From Petrolisthes cinctipes (taxonomy: Eukaryota > Arthropoda > Malacostraca > Decapoda > Porcellanidae), in the NCBI GenBank assembly GCA_033782935.1, contig JAWQEG010001348.1, forward strand, positions 1 to 64,000: a stretch of DNA of 64,000 nt. Reading direction: 5' to 3'. Shown here one piece after another: positions 13,504-34,799 of the stretch. The notes below the pieces were generated by a model. It did not search any database and was not told the origin of the DNA. It was given only the letters and a program-made list of their open reading frames with translations. The stretch's first letter is position 1. Every line of letters starts with the position of its first letter. A program made the position numbers and the translations under genes.

Positions 13504-13761
13504 CAGTTGCGGAAGGGAGTTTCTTTGCTCCCATGGGGTCCCTCTATACCTTAGTACACACCTTCAGTTGACCATAATGCTCTTTTGCTTAATCATTATG
13601 TTACATTATGATTAAAATTTCCTGGCAAATCATCTAGCAATCATCTTTGTCATTATATATGTTACTGTCATCCATTCATCACTCTATTTCATTACTAGAC
13701 CTAGGAGTGTCCTAGGGTAAGAGGGACCCCATGGAGGTAAAGAATCTCCCTTCTGCATCTG
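13504..13761. mobile_element. mariner-type MITE with ~50-bp inverted repeats
   Basis: The left end (CAGTTGCGGAAGGGAGTTTC onward, including CCATGGGGTCCCTCT) returns as reverse complement at the right (AGAGGGACCCCATGG ... CTCCCTTCTGCATCTG). TA flanks both sides (13502-13503, 13762-13763). The element is 258 bp with no coding capacity. Confidence 0.85.
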
Positions 13762-14039
13762 TACTAATGACTGAACTGTGAAATGATGCTTATTAGTGAT
13801 AGCTGTGGTGTGTCTGGATGCTGATGGGTAAGTAATGTGTTGGTACTGATGACTGAACAAGGTAAGTGATGCTGGTTACTGAGCTGTGTGGTAGCTATCT
13901 AGGCCAGCCACAGTGACCAGAAATACACAAACCTAATCCTCACCAGGTGGCCTTGTTTGGGAATTGCAGCTTTCATGAATCTTGACTATGCTGTCAGCGA
14001 GCAATCATTAGCTGATGCTGTCTGTGTTGCCGAGTGTTA

Positions 14040-14640
14040 GAAGAAATACTGAAAATAGGCTTTGTATGGTGTAGGAGTGGTGGGTTGAAGAGAGGAGTAG
14101 AAGATGATGATGGATTAAAGAGAAAAGGATGGAAGAGTTACTGTGAGGGGGTAAGAATTGGCTATGAGTAGGCAGAGTGAAATTAATAACAGCAGAACGG
14201 GAATAAGTTAGAATGAAGAGAAAGGGGTGAATAAGGGTCAGGATGCATTGAGAAGGGTGGTGGTGAATGAGTAATGCTCAATATAAAATGAGAAATTACT
14301 AAGAAGAATGAGAAGGCAAAGTTATGAAGTGGAAGAATAGAGAGTATAGATCAAGTTGGCGGGTAGGATGAGTAAGAGAGGAGCAAGGAAATCGAGGCTT
14401 TGGGTAGAGTGGATTGGGGGCACGAGGTCGAATGGGGAGAGTAGGTTGAAGTGGTGGGGAGGGGAGGGATGGGATGAAGTGATCGGAAGAAGGGTGGGGC
14501 ATAAATAAAGAATACAGTATCTGCTGGGATGGAACTAAGCAGATTGGAAGACGAAAGAAAAGAAAGAGTGGGAAAGCTAGATGAACTAAGATGGAAAGAT
14601 AATAGACAGGAAATGGTGGGAAAGACATACAAGCAACTAC
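14040..14640. other. purine-rich (G/A) tract
   Basis: About 600 bases in which the + strand is dominated by G and A. The long minus-strand open frames here (Ser/Pro/Leu/Phe-rich) follow from this bias and show no domain. There is no sign of an exon. Confidence 0.6.
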
Positions 14641-15704
14641 AGACAGTATAAACTACAACAACAACAACAACAACTACAGACAGTATAAACCCCTTGCCAA
14701 CATCACTATATGAGGAGTGTATGTATGTATGTACATCTGGCTGGCAGGTGAGGGAGGGTTACGTCTGACCTGGGGTGGTTTATTTTCAGACACTAGAGTA
14801 ACCTTGGACATCAACTGCTGCTGCTGCCAACCTTATCAATTTAAAATTTTACATGGGTCGAACTTCATCACTTTTATTACTTTCTGTTTCCTGCCTCAGT
14901 CTGGCACCATTTTAGGAGCTGAAGGGCGGGAGGTTGAGTTATGCATGATTAGTACAACTTTACTGTATATATTTGAGGGTCGTGTAAAGCAACACATGTA
15001 AGATCGAGAAGTCATGACCTAGAGATTTGTGAAGATGACCAGTATATGATGTGTCTAAGTAATTCCCTGTATCGTGTTGGTCATTGTCATCATTTGAACC
15101 AAGACTTTTCTCTGAAACACCAATCCTCGTAGAAAAAAATGCCGCCAAAGATGTAGGCCATACTCTAATTTAAGGTTTTGGCACACCATCGGACCCATAC
15201 TAATCCTGTTCCTCTCCGATTGTCCCTCCTTTCCTTTTTTTCATGCTTCCTGTCTCCTATTTGTCTCTTCCTTCACGCCATTTCGCTGCACTACATGTAT
15301 TTTCTACTTGTTAACATCTTGGTAAAGCGGAAGGTAATTGATATATCGTATGGACAAGACTCTGACGGATGGTCTAACATTTTAAGGTTTGGTTTACACA
15401 CGTTGTGTTTGTGTTTTAATGTGCCTCGCTGATTCTGTCTCCTGATGTTTCATCCCCGAATTGACCCAGAGGTAAGAGCTTTAATCACTCAGGATCATCA
15501 ATCAGAGGTGTATATATTCAAGTACGAGTCCTTTGTTGTTTCAGCTTATCTCGGTAGGGAATTCATTACATGTGGGGTGTTCATCTTGTATCGTAATAAA
15601 TAATTAATGAAGTTTTTCAAGCAGGTGTATTGTACTATGTTCGTAGTTCCAAAGACCCAAACCATGAATGACTAGCTTACACGAATGTTACTGTAAATAA
15701 ACTT

Positions 15705-16470
15705 GTAACACACACACACACACCTGTACCACATTCTACCACCCACTCATCCACCCACCCAAAAACACACACACAAACAAGTCCAGCCCTGCCAGCCAAC
15801 CAAGCCCAGAAATACATCAGTAGCTGGGAGAGGGAGGTGACCTTCTATTTTCAGTATGAACTCTTCCCCAATTATATGGCAACGGGGGACGTAGCCAGGC
15901 AGGATTCATAGAGTATACTCTATGAATCCTGGTAGCCAGGTCAGGGATGGGAAGCACCAATGACACTAGGGTACCACCACCACCTTCAATGTCATCCTTC
16001 CTTCGCTTGCATCATTACCCCCACCATATGTATTCTCTCCCTTCCCAAGCCAAAGTCATTCCCATTCCTGTCTTCAGCTATCCCTCCTCACCTTCTTTTC
16101 TTTCTCCTCCTTTGTGACTGACTATAAGATATTTCGGGCCCAGCAGTCTTCTTTTTTCTACTTTACGTGCACTCACTCTCCTACCATCATATCACCGCCC
16201 TTTCCATAACCCACACACCCTCTCGATATCAGTGACACCACCACCATACATTTAACCTCATATCTCACCACCATCTCCATACATACCTCCCTCCCCCTCC
16301 CTCCCTCCCTCACCACAACCACTATATAAACACATCATCCCTTCCTCCTACGCCACCACCACCATGATTACTCTCCCACCCTCATCTCCACCACCACCGT
16401 AACTCTCTCTCCCTATACCTCCCACGCCACCATCATCACCAAGAGAGTCTAGCTATAATATTGGCAAAAA
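15705..16470. repeat. CA microsatellite followed by pyrimidine- and CCA-rich low-complexity tract
   Basis: Starts with a short CA run (about 15710-15723), then about 700 bases rich in C, T and CCACCA/CTCC motifs on the + strand, interrupted by the palindrome at 15891-15940. Nothing coding is seen. Confidence 0.7.
15891..15940. repeat. perfect 32-bp palindrome flanked by 9-bp direct repeats
   Basis: The core 15900-15931 is a perfect palindrome without a spacer (half-site CAGGATTCATAGAGTA). The nonamer GTAGCCAGG stands on both sides, at 15891-15899 and 15932-15940. Confidence 0.95.
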
Positions 16471-17696
16471 GGTGAGATCAAACAGTCTTCCACTAGACAC
16501 CGAGGGACCCACAGGTAAGGAACTCGCTCTCTCTCCTCGACAGCCTTTAACGACGCCACGCACCTGTCATTTCAACACGTGTACAGGACTTGTCCATGCA
16601 CCTCACTTCTCAATGTCACATTTTATCATCATAATAATTATTACACTTCACAGTGTTACGAATCTGTCATTTTAACACCTGTCACGTCACACACATACAA
16701 TTGTCTTCGACTTCATAACCCCGTCTCACAATGACATTTTACACCAAACCATCACTGAACAACGACAAGAGTCTGTCATTTTATCACGTGCCACACAATT
16801 GTCACAATTATACACTATGGGAGATGTGAGCAAGTTACCCCACTCGAATATCGAATCTTAGATCAGCGATTTAGAGACAAAGGAGTTACCTACTGGACCC
16901 AAACAGTCGGACAAATGATTCTTACTAGAAACCGTTGATCGTCTATACCTAAATGAATTCCTCTCATCTGCAGACGATACATGTAGCTATTAACAGTAAC
17001 TAACAGTTCTATGTCCACCATTCCTTAATTTAATTTCTACCTTGACGAAGGAATATCCCAACTGCTAAATTGGGACCACCATAACCTTGAGACAGCGCCA
17101 ATATTTTTTCTTTGAGTTCAGAGGATATACTGTATGACGATTTCCACGTAAGGCCGGCCTATTTTTGGAGAGTCATTGAAGGTTATCATTGGTGTAAAGT
17201 TAGCTAAGTCTGCGCCATAACACAAAGGATTGATTTAATCGTGCTATTTCTATATTTCTTGTCTCACACTGTGATTGTATTAGGCAGAAGAAAATTATTG
17301 ATTAAAAGATTGTCATTAATTGCATTAGGTGTAGGCCTCGTTACCACGACCATTATCTGTAGCTGAGAAAATGTATGGTAAATCTTGGGCAATTAATATC
17401 GCTTGTGGTTGGTTAGTTTCAGTATGTTATGTGTTTATATAAAACGCAAGCCGTATTTTATGAGTTAATTAAAATATTTTTTAAACTCTAGACATGAATA
17501 ATGAATAATACTTATCTCAAACAACAGAAATCATATTCTTTCAAAGAATGAATGAGTCGAGCCATTGTTTTTGAAGATTAGCTCTGATGTCATCTCTTTG
17601 TCTTTGTTTTAATCTGCAGATCATTCCTGCCACCCTTCCCCGCCCTGCTATCATCTGCCCCTGCTCCCCCCATCCCAACCCCCTCCCCCCTGCACG

Positions 17697-19109
17697 ATGG
17701 CGCGCCAGATACCCATGCTGTACCGCGACCCGTTCTTCCGGGACGTTTGGGGGGACCGTGACCCGTTCAGCGAGAGGAGGGAACAACAAATCTTTGACAG
17801 ACCATCCAAAGTGTTCGACCAGGTAAGAATTGGAGGGGAATACGAAATAGGACAAAAAATCAGGTCCAGATTACAGTAATTATCTGGACTTGTGTGATGT
17901 TGACTTTGACATTGTTTCTGTTATTCTGATTCTTGTTCGGGTTCTCTTGCTTCTCGTTCTTGTTCTTCTAAATAAAGAGGATATACCAGGTAATTGCCAC
18001 CCCTCTTTGCCTCGCTGTACACCTCCAGTTCATCTGCTTCTTGATTTGGTTCCTCTTTCTCTACTTGTTGTTGTTCTGCTTCTTGTATTATTTTTCATCA
18101 ATGACTTTTGCAGCACTTTGGCTTGGGACTGTCAGAGGAGGATGTGTTTTCCCCCACTGCCTCCCTGTACAGTCGCTGCCGCCGCCCGCCCAAGGAACGC
18201 TCCGGTGTGTCCTCAGTCACTCCTCACACCGACAAGTTCATGGTAAGGACATAGTTGTTTTTTGTATATTGTATGTTGCATTTCTCTATCTCTCTCTCTC
18301 TCTCCAGCTGGATGCTTTCTTATATAACAGGTGACGGGGATATGGGTTTCTTGTAGGCATTATTATTGGAGGACTCATGATATCTCCATAATAGGGTGAA
18401 AAACAATTTGTTGGCCATCACTGAAGTTGTCTGTTTCGTTGCACAGTTTGAGATATTTGTGACAAGTTACTGGACCTGACCTAAACTTAACGTGGGAATT
18501 TGATTAACCTGACTTAAGCTGTTGGTTCAGATGTGCCTTGACGTGCAGCAATTCAAGCCTGAGGAACTGAAGGTTCGGGTGGTGGAGGGAGGTGTAGAGG
18601 TGGAGGGGCGTCATGAGCAACGTCAGGACGAACACGGTACCATCGCCAGGCACTTCGTCAGGTATGTTACAAATCAACTCTCATTCGTTAAAGATGGATA
18701 TCACTAAACCATAAATATACAGTATAGATTTTCCTATTTTTCTTTCTGTTATTATTTAGATCTGGCCATACCAAAATAATATTATTTTGGCTTCTTGTGC
18801 CTTACATTTTCTGCAGGAAATACACACTGCCTGAGGACGTGATTGCGGAGATGGTGTCTTCTTCTCTCTCTCCTGACGGAGTCCTCACCATAGAAGCACC
18901 TAAGAAGGTATACGTCTCTCTCTCTCTCAAATTATTTCACTGCTCGCTAGTAAATGAATATACTATTTATTAAGCATATCAGTGTTGTAGTGAGGATTTG
19001 ATTTAATGATAATAATAATAATGATCAATATGATATGTTTCCTCAGCCTGTGGAGCCTCCCAGACCACCACAGAGAGATGTACCCATAAGGAAAGTGGAC
19101 GATCAGTAA
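17697..19109 (+). CDS. small heat-shock protein (alpha-crystallin/Hsp20 family), 179 aa
   Basis: ATP-independent chaperone that forms oligomers and holds unfolding proteins in the cytosol. Coding exons: 17697-17822, 18114-18242, 18531-18661, 18817-18907, 19047-19109; all junctions are in phase. A strong acceptor (AG at 17618-17619) just upstream of the start codon shows that a non-coding 5' exon lies further upstream. N-terminal region (residues 1-85): [10 protein letters not shown], Phe/Arg-rich, as usual for the family. Alpha-crystallin domain about 86-160 with [16 protein letters not shown] and [12 protein letters not shown]; Arg129 matches the conserved Arg of the dimer interface (Arg120 of human alpha-B-crystallin). 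[13 protein letters not shown] closes the domain. The C-terminal tail has VPI (171-173), the I/V-x-I/V motif that docks on a neighbouring subunit. The domain is cut by two introns, unlike the many intronless heat-inducible relatives. I saw no clear heat-shock element near the coding start. Confidence 0.95.
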
Positions 19110-19114
19110 ATAAA
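19109..19114 (+). promoter_or_regulatory. AATAAA overlapping the stop codon of the small heat-shock gene
   Basis: The stop TAA (19107-19109) shares its last A with a canonical AATAAA. If used, the 3' UTR would be only some 15-35 nt. A degenerate tandem array begins about 30 nt further on. Confidence 0.5.
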
Positions 19115-19139
19115 ATGACCAACAGACTCCAACTGTCCT

Positions 19140-20765
19140 ACAAGACAATTACATTTTAACACAACAGTACTACAAGACTACATTATCACAGTACAAATGA
19201 CTATAAGTACTATAAGATTACAGTACTACACGACTACCTGACTACAGTTGTACATACAGTAGCTTCAGTACTATATGACTGCATGACAAAATACTACAAG
19301 ACTACATTCCTATTCAATTACATAATTAAAGTATTACTAAACTACAGTGCTATATGACTAGAGTACCACTACATTAAAACTACAGAATAAGACTAGGCCT
19401 ACAGTACTACATGACTACAGTATTACAAGACTAAACTACTACAAGACTCTTACAGTACTATAAGACTATAGTACTACAGGACTAAAGCATTGTTTGCTTA
19501 CAGTAAAGACTACATGTAGTATTACATGACTAGAGTACAAGACTTGGCTACAGTACTGTAACACTACAGTACCAAATGACTACGGCATTACATGCCTAAA
19601 GAACAGGACTACAGAATTACATGATTAAGACTACAGTGCTATAAAACTACAGTATTAAATGACTACAATATAACAAGACTGTATTACATGACAAAAGTAA
19701 TACTGTACATGACAGTAGTACTATTATACATGACGATAGTAGTACTGTACCATACATGACTATAACATTACATTACTAAAGTAGCCTACATGATATGACT
19801 ATAACAAATGACTATACAGCATAACTATAACATTACTACAGTATTACATGACTATAACATTACATTACTACAGTACATGACTATAATATTACATGACTAC
19901 AGTACATGACAAAGCATTACATGACTACATTACATGACTATAACATTACATTACTATAACATTACATTACTATAACATTACATTATTACAGCATTACATG
20001 ACTATAACATTATATTACTATAATATTACATGACTATAACATTACATGACTACAGTACTCGACTATAACATTACATTACTGCAACATTACATGACTACAG
20101 TACAATACTACATTATTACATGACAATGGTATTACTACAATATTACATGACTACAATACAACAATAATACAAAACTACAGTACTACAGTATTACAGTATT
20201 ACATGTCAACTATAATATTATATGACTACAGTACATGACTAGGCCTATACAATAATACGTAATAATTACAGTACTACAATATTATATGACTAGGCCTACA
20301 GTATTACATGATTACATGACTACAGTACTACATAATTACAATATAACACGACTAGAGTACATGACTACAGTATTACAGTATGACATGACTACAACACTAC
20401 AGTATGACATGACTACAACACTACAGTATGACATGACTACAACACTACAGTATGACATGACTACAGTATTACATGACTACAGTATGACATGACTACATTA
20501 TTACATGACTACAGTATTACATAATTACAGTATGACATGACTACAGCACTACAGTATGACATGACTACAGTATTACATAATTACAGTATTACATGACTAC
20601 ATTATTACATGACTACAGTAGGCTATTGCATGACATCAGGGCTGCATGACTAGAATAACCTACAACATGACTAACAATACATGATTATAATACTCCATGA
20701 CTACAGCAATACATAAATACAGTCAGTACTCTACAACTTTCGGACTACAGCAATACATGACTACA
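19140..20765. repeat. degenerate CTACAGTATTACATGA minisatellite
   Basis: About 1.6 kb built from variants of ACTACAGTATTACATGACT and shorter sub-units (TACATGAC, ACTACAGT). It includes a stretch at about 20385-20470 in which one unit (AGTATGACATGACTACAACA plus a few bases) is repeated almost exactly four times. It starts immediately downstream of the small heat-shock gene. Confidence 0.9.
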
Positions 20766-21095
20766 ATACTACGCTATATGACTTCAGGACTACATAAACT
20801 AAAATACTATATGACTTCAGGACTACATAACTAAAATACTATAAGACTTCAGGACTACATAACTAAAATACTATAAGACTTCAGGACTACATAACTAAAA
20901 TACTATAAGACTTCAGACTACATAACTAAAATACTATAAGACTTCAGGACTACATAACTAAAATACTATAAGACTTCAGGACTACATAACTAAAATACTA
21001 TAAGACTTCAGGACTACATAACTAAAATACTATAAGACTTCAGGACTACATAACTAAAATACTATAAGACTTCAGGACTACATGACTAAAATCAG
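20766..21095. repeat. 32-bp minisatellite, ~10 copies
   Basis: The unit contains ACTTCAGGACTACATAACTA and AAATACTATAAG. Copies follow at 32-33-bp spacing with few differences, so this block is much younger or more homogenised than the degenerate array before it. Confidence 0.92.
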
Positions 21096-21183
21096 GACTA
21101 TATGACTTGACTTTGGTACTACAGACTAGGCTATATAACTAGAGAAAGGTACAGTATAACTACAATACAACCTGACTACAGAA

Positions 21184-21755
21184 ACACAAGACTATACATC
21201 ACAACATCTTCACTACCCACTACATATCACTATTACCCCTACTTCACGCCACATCTTCACTACCCACTACATATCACTGTTACCCCTACTTCTCACATCT
21301 TCACTACCCACTACATGTCACTATTACCCCTACTTCACACATCTTCACTACCCACTACATATCACTATTACCCAACACATCTTCACTACCCACTACATGT
21401 CACTATTACCCCTACTTTATACTACATCTTCACTATCCACTACATGTTACTATTACCCCTACTTCACACATCTTCACTACCCACTACATATCACTATTAC
21501 CCTTACTTCACACATCCATCTTCACCATCTTCACTACCCACTACACATCACTATTACCCCTACTTCACACATCTTCACTATCCACTACATATCACTATTA
21601 CCCCTACTTCACACATCTTCACTACCCACTACACATCACAATTATCCCTACTTCACACAACTTCACTACACATCACTATTATCCCTACTTCACACATCTT
21701 CACTACCAACTACACATCACTATTACCCCTATTTCACACATCTTCACTATACATT
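21184..21755. repeat. ~44-bp minisatellite, ~13 copies
   Basis: The unit reads CACATCTTCACTACCCACTA then CATATCACTATTACCCCTAC and TTCA, with length variants. Long open frames in two phases (rich in His, Tyr, Thr, Leu, Pro) are by-products of the repeat. Confidence 0.92.
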
Positions 21756-21759
21756 ACTA

Positions 21760-24488
21760 CTTTGGAACGTCTGTGTTGTATTTAATCGGTAGCGAAGATA
21801 TTTATGACCAAATATGTTTTTCTAGATAGTGAAGATGTGTGAGTAAACATATTTGCATTGCTGTGAAGATGATTGATAAGTAGTGATGATTGAATAATTG
21901 ATGTATATTAAGATGTTGACACTACAAGAGTACCGTATATAATTATAGACTGACTATTGTTATTGGACTTTTGGACTACAATACTATAATTCCCTATGAC
22001 TATAAGACTTCCTATTATAAGACTAATTAACTTTAACTTCATGACTACATTACTGGATAACCTTACTATGACAATTTTCGCGAGTGACCATTGTAAATTA
22101 TTACTGTTTTAACACATATTGTATAGAACTGCTTACCTGATAAATATTATACATTTACAGTCAAAATTCCTGTCACCTCTCATGCCTGATAATAAACTTG
22201 GGGATCTGTGGCATCACGAAAAATAAAATAGAATCCAGGAATCTAAAGGATCGTAGCCAAATCAAGGTCTAGCTCCTACACCATGCTATGAGTCTCAGGG
22301 TTCACAAAGTAACAGAAGTGGCAGGACTTTTGATTATGTGTCTCATCTCTACTACCAAATATATTATAATGTCTATATAAAATTTAAGGATTAAAGACGT
22401 AGGTGGAAGCTGTAAGTGAGATGATATGATCCATGCCTCATGGTAATTATGTGTACAGTGTGTTGTGTTTGATAACCAATAGTAAGAATAAGATGTTAGT
22501 GAAGATGTGGTATGGATACTTATCAAAACTTGTTTCAGGTATCTTACCTACTATAATCATAACAATAAATTGGAGAAATATAATAGTTTTTTTATTAGAT
22601 GCTTTACAAATGTGTCTTCGGGTTAACTACAAAGTGGCTACTGGTCAGTAGGTGTAAGAAGTAAGAGAGGATCCATCCAGCATGGATTTCTAAGGATTTG
22701 GAATAATCAATCACAGCACCACCTGTGTAGGAACGTCATCATCTTATTCTTCAGGTATATATTTCTCACCCATGCATAGTTTGCAGTGAAGTAGTGTATA
22801 GTGAGTAAGAAAAATGTCTAATAACAAATACAATACAGTATGTGTAATTAACAGTGACGTTTGGTTGTAGGATAACAAAATAATTATCGTAACAAGAGCC
22901 TTATCTCGAGCAGTGAGATGGAGACTGACTAGATCAAATTATCCATGAAACAGTTTGTTTAATAAGAGAGCTAGCTATAAGCTCCATAAACTCAACTACT
23001 ATACGGCACATAATTATGACATAATTATGGTCTAGGACTCTAGGGTAACAGTCCTTATCATACAACTCTCATAAGTACAGTACTGCATAAGGTAGGTCCT
23101 GTAGTGCATTGTTACAGCTTAATGAATCCAGCACAGGATGCTACGTTCATTCCTGATGTCAATTGGGCGTTGCATTCCAGATATATAATATGTATATTAT
23201 ATGAAAGTTTACAGTACATTACTTAATGACCTTTCTGTCAAATTTCCATATTTTTGGAGTCCTAGCACTTGATCATACAATATTACAAAAACTGAATGCA
23301 TTTTGTTTTTCTATTGCATGCTTGACAGAAACAAACAAGTATATCAAGCCACAGCAACGATATATGTAGAAAAGATAAAATTCCAGCCTTACTGCCAATT
23401 TGAAAACTATTTAACCCCTTTTTCTACCACTATGGACCGTTTTGCAACACCTTTCCAAGTGGTGACCCCCCAACACACGTACACATCCCTCTAAAGTCTA
23501 AACAGTGCTGGAGAACCTGGGAAATTTGGTTGTTGCATGGTTTTGGATGGGTGAAAAACACACTAGTGATTGCCTTGAGGGGAGGCACCACCATAGTCTA
23601 ACTTAACCTTAAAATCCTACCTTATTACTCTTGTTGTGTTAATTAAGGGAAGGAATAGAACGTAGCTGACGATGTTGTCTTTAGGCTGGTATACAGCAGC
23701 AGTGCTGCTGATTACCGTGAGTTAGAGGTTGTCCTTGTTCTAGTGGGTGTTGATAATAACGTATCTGACCAAGTACTGATAAAGTAAATTTCTCCTTATG
23801 CCTGGACCGCTGGACGAAAGGATAATCATATCACACAATATCACTTAATTCTTTGTCAAACTTGCAGCGCGTGGGGAACTACGACCGTCCCCGTACGTAC
23901 GATAAACGAATACTACGAGCCTATATAGAATAGACAATATATTCCTTTTGTGTGAGATGGCGAGCTTAAAACACGACAGTTTTTACGAAAATACCATAGA
24001 AGAAAGATGTCTTAGAATGGTATATATTGGTAGAATATTATATATGACATAGGGCCAGAGTTGACAGTAGGATTGGAATAAAATCGAAGAGAACGTAGAT
24101 AATGTGTTAATGAAACTTATTATTTGATAAGGAAAATATTGAAAAGAAAGAGCTGCTATACAAATTGTGGAAAAGCAACAGAAACAAAATTATCATATAA
24201 AAGTGCCGTTGGAAAAGCTATACTTCAAAGTTCACAGTGCACACACACACACACAACAAGTCAACAACTTTCAATTTGTTTACATGTGTCTATGGCTGTG
24301 TTGTTACTGTGGTGATGGTTAGAAGGATGAATGACATTGTTTCCCAACTTAAATACCCTCAGATAATCCAAATCTCCACATGAACACTTTTACAGCCGTT
24401 TGAGACCAACAGCAGACGAATTCAAGCAAAAAGTTAGACATAATCCTACGACAACAGCTGAAAGACTAGAAGAAAAAAAAACAAAACA
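21760..24488. other. intergenic region upstream of GLE1
   Basis: AT-rich sequence with no recognisable coding exon or RNA gene. A short stretch at about 23995-24035 (TACCATAGAAGAAAGATGTC then TTAGAATGGT) is shared with the dispersed repeats near 37150 and 37650. The GLE1 promoter should lie in the last several hundred bases; no core element can be assigned with confidence. Confidence 0.5.
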
Positions 24489-32976
<8,488 letters not shown>

Positions 32977-33837
32977 TTACTATACCGTAACTCCTCTTTA
33001 TGCATTTTTTCTTTTACTTATGTATTTACAAGGAATATTCATACATCTGCAGTATTATGCATAGCAAATGGTAATATAAAGTATCATCTAATGTCTCATA
33101 CCCCACCAATGGGTATAGAAACTGGAGGCTGAGCTGTCATAACCAGATCATGTAAGTGAGTGTGGTCACCTAACTTCTGGTCATATCTTGGATACCTCCT
33201 GAATTCATCTTTATATAAGTTGCACCACAGAGCTGTGACCAGGCATAATAACTCCTTGAGGATTTCTCATATACAGTGATTGCCCAGACTTGTGTAATTG
33301 TCCAATTCTTTCAGAAATAACTGAATACCATCTGAAGTTTTTACCCTTAAACCTTAAGATTTTTGTGTAATCCGAGCCATTTTATAGAAAAACAAATTTA
33401 ATACACATTCTTGATTTTATCCACTTAACCCAAGCACTTAATAGTGAAAGTTTCCTTCATCATGACAATCTTGCAGATTCCAAGAAACTGGCAGTTGTCA
33501 TTAGGAAGTCTTTGGGGTATCTCACTGTATATATGTATATATGTTTTGCTGGCGTCTGTTGTGTGTGGAAGCTTGACTGTGATTTCATGTTTTATGAGTT
33601 AATTATTTTAGTGGGTAAGATGTGTTTGCTAAATTGGAGCTTAATGATTCCTCAAAGGTGTCCCACAAAAATTAGATAAACAAACATTTTCACTAACAAT
33701 TATACAGTAGTATACAACACAGTTGTAATGAATTAGTAACATCCAATGCACCATAATCATCAAACCTGAAATCACTTTAAATAGGTAGTGTAATTTTATG
33801 ATAGTACTGTGGATTAGCTGCTTGCACAGCCTCCTGA

Positions 33838-34097
33838 CATCCACCCATCTGAATCCTCCCTTCCCCGTGAGGACAGAATCCACCTGACCCAGCCCTTCTG
33901 ATGTTGCCATTGTGAATGCCTGTCAAGGATGCAACATAGCACCCCACTCTGTTAGACACATTATGGAAGACTGCAATGCACACGACCACTTGCCAACAAC
34001 ACAACATACTGTACACTCTTTGAGGGCACTATGGGAAAGCCTGGTTCAGGCCATGACCTTCCTCAGGGGCTCGGGGCTGCTCAGTCGGACAGCTTGA
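33838..34097 (+). mobile_element. C-terminal relic of a non-LTR retrotransposon
   Basis: A degraded reading frame gives LPREDRIHLTQ followed, in another frame, by CQGCNIAPHSVRHIMEDCNAH. This C-x2-C...H...C arrangement is typical of the end of Jockey/I-like reverse-transcriptase polyproteins. At least one frameshift or stop separates the two parts. Confidence 0.6.
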
Positions 34098-34461
34098 GGA
34101 ACTTCAACAACAACTTGCCACAGTCAAATCCTAGGTTGATGTGGCTAAGTCTGTGTGTGCCAATAAAGCATGAAAATGTTTCCATATGCTGGCTTAGGTA
34201 GAATTGGGAAAAAAAATTGTGGGAAAAGTATTGCATATCTATCTGTAGCCAACAGCAAATTTCCACATCACAGACAATTACTTAGTATATTGCTGGCCTT
34301 GACATTATAATCTGTGGACATTTACTAACAGCTACAGAAAATGTATTAAATTGTTATGGTGATATGTACACACTTTTAGACTGTTCTGAAACAGATTTTT
34401 AAATTTATGAATATGCATTAAATTTTTAAATCCCAAAATAAAATGTCACCCAAAAATTTGT

Positions 34462-34590
34462 CTATCTTATCCATAGCTCTGATGGGTCACTCCCTCCAGG
34501 ATCGTCCCTCAAGGGACGGGAGTTGCCATAACAGAAAAGTCTCCAGTTCCACTGTTCCTTAATGAATATGGGGGGTGAAATGGGGAAAGA
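34462..34590 (-). mobile_element. 3'-end fragment of LINE family A
   Basis: On the minus strand NWRLFCYGNSRPLRDDPGGS followed by a stop region matches the C-terminus NWRHFYRGHPLGGSSLRERG of the element at 49005-51091. It is a 5'-truncated dead copy. Confidence 0.65.
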
Positions 34591-34799
34591 CTCGTCAACC
34601 TCAATTAAATCAGGTACTTGAGCTAGAGAGGGGGCTGACAAACCTACACACACACACACTTTGATTCGACACAGGTTAATGAATATAGCCTTGTTTCACC
34701 CCTCTTATCCATGGTTGCAACTGTACCACATGTCAGGATTGGCTGGGAGAGGGTGGATACATACACCTGGCCGCAGCTGTACAAAATAATGATGAGGGG

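Larger units (their letters stand above)
7100..17619. other. intergenic region / IP3 3-kinase 3' UTR; no further gene seen
   Basis: The kinase 3' UTR starts here. A first AATAAA is at 7810-7815, but many weaker variants follow. No exon series, RNA gene or conserved protein motif is recognisable on either strand. Recognisable content: mariner-type MITEs at 10966-11422 and 13504-13761, a purine-rich tract (14040-14640), a perfect palindrome (15900-15931) and a pyrimidine/CCA-rich tract (15705-16470). The 5' untranslated exon of the heat-shock gene probably lies in the last few kb but cannot be placed. Confidence 0.6.

Noticed and set aside
14299..14632. Two minus-strand frames of 93-109 codons
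   Set aside because: They lie in a purine-rich tract, overlap in two phases and show only composition-driven Ser/Pro/Leu/Phe content.
17535..17549. ATTCTTTCAAAGAAT as a heat-shock element upstream of the small heat-shock gene
   Set aside because: The spacing between TTC and GAA is wrong for HSF binding (alternating nGAAn blocks), and it lies in an intron or 5' UTR region rather than at a defined promoter.
19140..21755. Tandem arrays considered as a CRISPR array
   Set aside because: Eukaryotic context, no unique spacers between repeats and no cas genes; these are minisatellites.
21315..21792. Two overlapping 131-156-codon frames rich in His, Tyr, Thr and Pro
   Set aside because: They are readings of the 44-bp minisatellite in two phases; unit length variants break the frame.
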